From Pseudonocardiales bacterium (GTDB taxonomy: Bacteria > Actinomycetota > Actinomycetes > Mycobacteriales > Pseudonocardiaceae), in NCBI GenBank assembly GCA_025465385.1, contig JAODNG010000373.1, forward strand, positions 1-10,024: a DNA stretch of 10,024 nucleotides, read 5' to 3'. Of this stretch, positions 5,997 through 10,024 are shown one piece after another. Within the stretch, counting starts at the first letter, position 1. Each line of letters opens with the position of its first letter. The notes beneath the pieces were generated by a model. The model was not told the origin of the DNA. It searched no databases and saw nothing but the letters and a program-made list of their open reading frames with translations. The position numbers were made by a program, and so were the translations under genes.

Positions 5997-7736
5997 TCAT
6001 ACGGGGTCCACTGCCGCGCGCTCGCGGTCCCACATGCGCCGGTACGGCCCGGCCACCGCGATCAGCGCAGCGTGGCTGCCCCGCTGGATGACCCGACCAC
6101 TGTGAACGACGATGACCTCGTCGACGGCTTCCAGGCCCGCGAGCCGGTGGGTGACGAAAAGCGTAGTGCGCCCGGCCGTCGCGGCTAGCAGGTCAGCGGT
6201 CAGCACGTCGGCGGTCGCGAGGTCAAGGTGCTCGGCTGGTTCGTCGAGGAGCAGTACCGGTGGGTCAGCGAGCAACGCCCGGGCCAGGGCGATCCGCTGC
6301 CGCTGCCCACCGGACACTCGGGCTCCGTGCTCGCCGACCGGCGTCTGTGCACCCTCGGGCAGGCTGTCCACCCATTCCAGCAACCGGACCTGGGCCAGGA
6401 CCGCGCGCACTGCCTCGGGTGTCGCGGACCGGCGGGCTAAGCGCACGTTCTCCTCGATGGTGGTGTCGAAGAGGTGCCCGTCCTGGGCACAGAGCTTGAT
6501 CACGCAGCGTACGTCGTCGCTGGCGAGTGTGGTGATGTCGGTCCCGTTGAGGGTGACCTGGCCCGCGCTCGGATCGAGGAACCGCACCAGCACCGAGACC
6601 AGGGTGGTCTTGCCTGAACCGCTCGAGCCCACCACCGCCACCCTCCGGCCTGGTCGGAGTTCCAGGTCCACTCCGTTGAGAGCCGGTGTGCCGGCCCCGG
6701 GCCAGTGGGCCCGTAGCCCCACCACCCGAACCGTGTAGGGCGCCGACGGCAGTGCGACGGGCGCCGCCGCCTCCCGGACCGGCGCCACGCGGTCGAGCAC
6801 CTCACTGACCCGGTCAACCGACCGCCGCCCCCGTTGCAGGTGCTGCACCGCCGGCGGCAGCATCGTCACCCCTTCGAACGCGGCAAGCGGGATGAGTACG
6901 ACGACCGCGAGCGCCACCCCGCTGAACGCTCCGGAGTGCACAGCGGAGATCCCTAGCGCCAGGGCAGCCCACCCCGCGAGCCCTGCAGCGAGTGCGGTCA
7001 AACCGGCCGCGAGCCCGGTGGTCCGGGCCGAGCACGCCTGGGCTTTCGCCAGCTCACCGTCGAGGCTGGCCAGCAACGACAGCCGACGACGGGCGGCGCC
7101 GAAAGCGATGAGGTCGGGCGCACCATGGATCAGCTCGACAGCCAAAGCGGTCAGCCTGCCCCGCAGCGGGACGAGGCGCTGCTCGGTTCGCCGACCCGCC
7201 CGTGCGATCAGCCACGGCACCGCCACCGCGGCGAACAGCATGGTGGCGAGCAGCGTGACCGCGGCGGACGGCAGCAGCCAGTAGACCAGCGCGACGGTTC
7301 CAGCACCGGCGACGGCGGCCACCGCAGCGGGGATCATCACCCGTAGCAACACGTCCGCCACGGCATCGACGTCGGCGACCAACCGGGTCAGCAGATCGCC
7401 TGAGCGGTATTCCGGCAGCCCGGCCGGGGCAATCGCCTCGAGCCGTTTCCACACGGCGACCCGCAACTCCCGCAGCACGCCCAACGCCGCGCCGTGGCCA
7501 ACGAGACGTTCGGCGTAGCGCAGGACCCCGCGGCCGATGCTCAGCGCGCGGACCGCCGCGATGGCGACCATGAGGGTGAGGATCGGCGGGTGCTCCGCGG
7601 CGCGGGAGATGAGCCACGCCGAGGTAGCCATGAGTCCCACGGCGGCCCCGAGGGCGAGCGCGCCGGTGAGAACGGCCAGCGCGAGCCGGCCGCGGACGGC
7701 GCGGGCGAAGACCAGGACGCGCAGCAGCGAGCTCAT
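5997..7736 (-). CDS. cydC: Thiol reductant ABC exporter subunit CydC
   Basis: One half of the heterodimeric ABC transporter CydDC, which in E. coli exports cysteine and glutathione to the periplasm and is required for assembly of cytochrome bd oxidase. It is 579 residues: an N-terminal exporter-type membrane domain with six expected helices (about 1-300) followed by an ATPase domain. Visible motifs are Walker A GSSGSGKTT (370-378), Q-loop CAQDGHLFD (416-424), signature VSGGQRQ (474-480), Walker B VLLLDEP (494-500), D-loop EHLD (502-505) and switch histidine in THR (H530). The segment AERLVGH (75-81) matches ERLVSH of E. coli CydC, whose histidine has been implicated in haem binding, so H81 may do the same. 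The start ATG at 7734-7736 overlaps the cydD stop as ATGA, implying translational coupling. It is the last gene of the cyd operon seen here; no strong terminator follows. Confidence 0.95.
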   Translation of the reverse strand: MSSLLRVLVFARAVRGRLALAVLTGALALGAAVGLMATSAWLISRAAEHPPILTLMVAIAAVRALSIGRGVLRYAERLVGHGAALGVLRELRVAVWKRLEAIAPAGLPEYRSGDLLTRLVADVDAVADVLLRVMIPAAVAAVAGAGTVALVYWLLPSAAVTLLATMLFAAVAVPWLIARAGRRTEQRLVPLRGRLTALAVELIHGAPDLIAFGAARRRLSLLASLDGELAKAQACSARTTGLAAGLTALAAGLAGWAALALGISAVHSGAFSGVALAVVVLIPLAAFEGVTMLPPAVQHLQRGRRSVDRVSEVLDRVAPVREAAAPVALPSAPYTVRVVGLRAHWPGAGTPALNGVDLELRPGRRVAVVGSSGSGKTTLVSVLVRFLDPSAGQVTLNGTDITTLASDDVRCVIKLCAQDGHLFDTTIEENVRLARRSATPEAVRAVLAQVRLLEWVDSLPEGAQTPVGEHGARVSGGQRQRIALARALLADPPVLLLDEPAEHLDLATADVLTADLLAATAGRTTLFVTHRLAGLEAVDEVIVVHSGRVIQRGSHAALIAVAGPYRRMWDRERAAVDPV

Positions 7737-9385
7737 GCCGCCACCGCCACCCGGTCCAGCCGCACTACCCGGTCCGCGATCGTCAGCAGCGCCGGCCGGT
7801 GCGTGACAAGAAGCGCGGTGCGCCCGGCGACGAGCTGGCGCATCGCGTCGAGCACGGTTGCCTCGCTCTCCACGTCGAGCCCGCTCGTCGGCTCGTCCAG
7901 GATCACCAGCGGTGTATCGCGGAGAAACGTGCGGGCCAGCGCGATGCGCTGCCGCTGCCCCGCGGACAGGCCCGACCCGCGCTCACCCAAAGGTGTGTCG
8001 ATGCCCGTCGGCAGCCGCTCGACGAAGCCTGCGCCGGCCGTGTGCAGCGCCCGACGTACCTCGTCGTCGCTGGCAAGGTGTGCGCCGAGCCGGACATTGT
8101 CGGCGATGGTGCCCGCGAACAGTCGCGGGTGCTGAGGCAGGTAGGCCACCTGGCGCCGCCAGGTGTCGAGGTCCAGCTCGGCGAGGACACGTTCTCCGAT
8201 CAGGACTCGTCCCCGGTCGGGACGGACGAAGCCCACGAGCAGCGCCGCCAGAGTCGACTTCCCGCAGCCAGAGGGTCCAACCAGGGCCACCACCTCGCCG
8301 GGCAACAGGTCCAGCGACGCGCCCTGAAGCGCCGGCTCGGCACGGCCGGGATATTTCACGGTCACGTCCTCCACCCGCACCGCAGAGCTCGCTAGGTCGG
8401 GCAGGTCGACGCGAGTGCCCACCGGCGGCACGGGTGTCTCGAGCACCGCGAAGATCCGTTGCGCGGCGGCGACGCCCTCGACGCTGGCGTGGTAGTGGAT
8501 GCCTAGCTGGCGCAGTGGCCAGTAGGCCTCCGGGGTCAGCATCAGCACCAGCAGCGCGGTGGACAGGCCCAGCTCGCCCGCGAGAAGGCGCAGGCCGACG
8601 GCCACCGCGACCAACGCCACAGCGAGGGCTGACAGAAGCTCGAGCACGAGCGCGGAGAGAAACGAGACGCGCAGGGTGCTCATCGTGGTGCGCGCGTAGT
8701 CGCCGGTGATGGTGGTGATCGTCTGGGTCTGCGCCGCGGCCCGGCCGAAGATCTTGAGGGTCGGCAGCCCCGCCACGACGTCGAGGAAGTGCTCGGCCAG
8801 CAACGAGAGGGTGCCCCACTGGCGATCCATCTTCCGCTGGGCCGCCCGACCCACCAGCACCATGAAGATCGGGATGAGCGGAAGCGTCAGCGCAATCGTC
8901 ACCCCGGCCACCAGGTCGGCCCTGAGCACCCAGCTCAGCACCGCAGTCGGCACGAGGCAGCCCAGGACCAGCTGCGGCAGGTACCGGGAGAAGTAGCCGT
9001 CGAGCGCCTCCGCGCCCTGGATGGCAAGCGTGGCGAGCTCGCCGCTGCGCTCCTCGGACAGCCAGCCCGGGCCGAGCCGCACGGTGTGCTCGAGTAGCCG
9101 GGACCGCAGCTGCGCCTTGACCGCTGCGCTGGAGCGAAACGCCGCGACCTCCTGCATCCAGGCGACCAGAGCGCGCCCGATGACCACGGCGCCGAGCAGG
9201 ATCATCGGGGTCCGCAGGTCCGACAGGCTCCGACCGTCCAGGAATGCGCCGGTGATCATGTCGGCGAGCAGTGTCGCTTGGGCGATGAGCAACCCGGCGA
9301 CGGCCAGACCCAGAGCCACACAGTCAGCGAGGTACGTCCTGGTGGTTCGGGCGTACCGCAGCAGCCGCCGGTCCAGCGGCTTCAC
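7733..9385 (-). CDS. cydD: Thiol reductant ABC exporter subunit CydD
   Basis: Partner of CydC in the inner-membrane ABC exporter that supports cytochrome bd biogenesis. I place the start at GTG 9383-9385, giving 550 residues beginning VKPLDRRLLR; this GTG overlaps the cydB stop as GTGA, the same coupling as at the cydD-cydC junction. The frame remains open 108 codons further upstream, but that part lies inside cydB in another frame and has no transporter-like sequence. Membrane helices fill about 18-290. ATPase motifs are Walker A GPSGCGKST (370-378), Q-loop YLPQHPRLF (415-423), signature LSAGQRQR (473-480), Walker B LVILDEP (493-499), D-loop SGLD (501-504) and H529 in VTHR. The LSAGQ variant of the usual LSGGQ is an ordinary variation for CydD. 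All motor residues are present, so the gene looks intact. Confidence 0.95.
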   Translation of the reverse strand: MKPLDRRLLRYARTTRTYLADCVALGLAVAGLLIAQATLLADMITGAFLDGRSLSDLRTPMILLGAVVIGRALVAWMQEVAAFRSSAAVKAQLRSRLLEHTVRLGPGWLSEERSGELATLAIQGAEALDGYFSRYLPQLVLGCLVPTAVLSWVLRADLVAGVTIALTLPLIPIFMVLVGRAAQRKMDRQWGTLSLLAEHFLDVVAGLPTLKIFGRAAAQTQTITTITGDYARTTMSTLRVSFLSALVLELLSALAVALVAVAVGLRLLAGELGLSTALLVLMLTPEAYWPLRQLGIHYHASVEGVAAAQRIFAVLETPVPPVGTRVDLPDLASSAVRVEDVTVKYPGRAEPALQGASLDLLPGEVVALVGPSGCGKSTLAALLVGFVRPDRGRVLIGERVLAELDLDTWRRQVAYLPQHPRLFAGTIADNVRLGAHLASDDEVRRALHTAGAGFVERLPTGIDTPLGERGSGLSAGQRQRIALARTFLRDTPLVILDEPTSGLDVESEATVLDAMRQLVAGRTALLVTHRPALLTIADRVVRLDRVAVAA

Positions 9386-10024
9386 CGCGTTCTCGCGATA
9401 CGGCGGCGCATCCGCCGCTGAGCTGTTCCAGCTCCGGGGTCGGGTGGCGGACGCTCCTGGCCTGCGCCGCCCCGCACGGTGATCCGCTTTCTGAAAACCC
9501 AGTAGGTCCACGCCTGGTAGGCCAGCACCAGTGGCAGGAAGATCACCGCCACCCACGTCATGACCATCAACGTGTAGTCCGTGGATCTGGCGTTGTCGAC
9601 CGTCAGGCTGTGGCCGGGGCTCGTCGAACGCAACACGTCGGGGTACAGCGCTACGAAGAATGTCGCGGTGACCAGCGCGATGGTGGCGCCGCTGAGGGCG
9701 AAGGCCCACCGCTCCCGGCCGACCCGGTTGACGACCAGTGCGCTCAGCAGCGCGGCCCCTGCGAGCAGTGCTGTCACTGAGGTGGCGGTCTTGCCGCGCT
9801 CCAATTGGGTCCAGACCAGGACGACCGCGGTGAGGACGACGGTGGCCAGGCCGACCCGCTCCGCCACCTGGCGGGCCCGGACCTCGACGTCACCCGCGGT
9901 TTTCAGCGCAATGAACAGCGCCCCGTGCAGGAGGAACAGGGTGAGCGTGGTGAGGGCACCGACGAGCGAGTAGATGTTGAACAGGTTCCGGACGCCCCCG
10001 GCGTAGCGGAAATCCGCGTCGATC
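9382..10024 (-). CDS. cydB: Cytochrome bd quinol oxidase subunit II (CydB), C-terminal part
   Basis: Integral membrane subunit II of the cytochrome bd terminal oxidase, which passes electrons from quinol to oxygen and works at low oxygen. Only the last 213 residues lie in the window; the 5' part is beyond the right edge (full CydB is about 340-380). The visible sequence includes NIYSLVGALTTLTLFLLHGA, a typical CydB helix, then IALKT, ALYPDVLRSTSPGHSLTV in the late periplasmic region, and the final helix with AYQAWTYWVFRKRI. Several hydrophobic helices alternate with short loops as expected. A basic, proline-rich tail of about 35 residues follows the last helix. Its stop codon (9382-9384) overlaps the GTG start of cydD. 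In actinobacteria the usual order is cydA-cydB-cydD-cydC, so cydA is expected just upstream. Confidence 0.95.
   Translation of the reverse strand, partial: IDADFRYAGGVRNLFNIYSLVGALTTLTLFLLHGALFIALKTAGDVEVRARQVAERVGLATVVLTAVVLVWTQLERGKTATSVTALLAGAALLSALVVNRVGRERWAFALSGATIALVTATFFVALYPDVLRSTSPGHSLTVDNARSTDYTLMVMTWVAVIFLPLVLAYQAWTYWVFRKRITVRGGAGQERPPPDPGAGTAQRRMRRRIARTR

Noticed and set aside
7494..8709. Plus-strand frames of 198-283 codons opposite cydC and cydD
   Set aside because: They are antisense to ABC transporter genes with every ATPase motif intact, and their products are Arg/Ala/Pro-rich without motifs.
9386..9709. Open extension of the cydD frame 108 codons upstream of the GTG start
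   Set aside because: It lies within cydB in another frame, is rich in Arg/Gly/Pro/His, and shows no transporter sequence; the GTGA overlap gives a normal CydD length.

Overview
This window is GC-rich DNA from an actinobacterium. Three things point to a mycobacterial-type or related actinomycete: a coenzyme-F420-dependent luciferase-like enzyme of the G6PDH-like family, separate cydB, cydD and cydC genes in the actinobacterial order, and a DUF2267 protein. I cannot name a species from the sequence. No rRNA, tRNA, CRISPR array, transposase or phage gene was seen.

Layout. (1) 1-2148, minus strand: a two-gene sugar module, a PfkB-family kinase (probably fructokinase) followed after 37 bases by a FucP-type MFS sugar permease that runs off the left edge. 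(2) 2149-2545: a 397-base divergent intergenic region with several short inverted repeats. (3) 2546-3538, plus strand: an F420-dependent LLM oxidoreductase of the G6PDH-like family that keeps the catalytic residues but seems to lack the sugar-phosphate-binding lysine. (4) 3542-4630, minus strand, convergent with (3) across only 3 bases: a membrane protein of unknown function with an N-terminal alpha/beta domain and about four membrane segments. Its 5' half has unusual base and codon composition. (5) 4631-4942: a divergent intergenic region. (6) 4943-5737, plus strand: a tandem DUF2267 protein built from four related units. (7) 5738-5996: a gene-free stretch with an AT-rich, self-complementary element. 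(8) 5997-10024, minus strand: the 3' part of a cytochrome bd operon, cydB (partial)-cydD-cydC, in which each gene overlaps the next by 4 bases.

How the genes work together. The kinase and permease form a plausible import-and-phosphorylate pair for a hexose. CydB is a subunit of the high-affinity terminal quinol oxidase, and CydDC is the thiol-exporting ABC transporter needed to assemble it; cydA should lie just beyond the right edge. The F420 enzyme, the membrane protein and the DUF2267 protein sit between these modules. Nothing in the sequence assigns them to either, though their position beside cyd genes leaves a redox or stress role open. No clearly new multi-gene system is demonstrated. 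The most interesting unexplained items are the uncharacterised membrane protein with its composition shift, the four-unit DUF2267 protein, and the AT-rich element at about 5764-5833.
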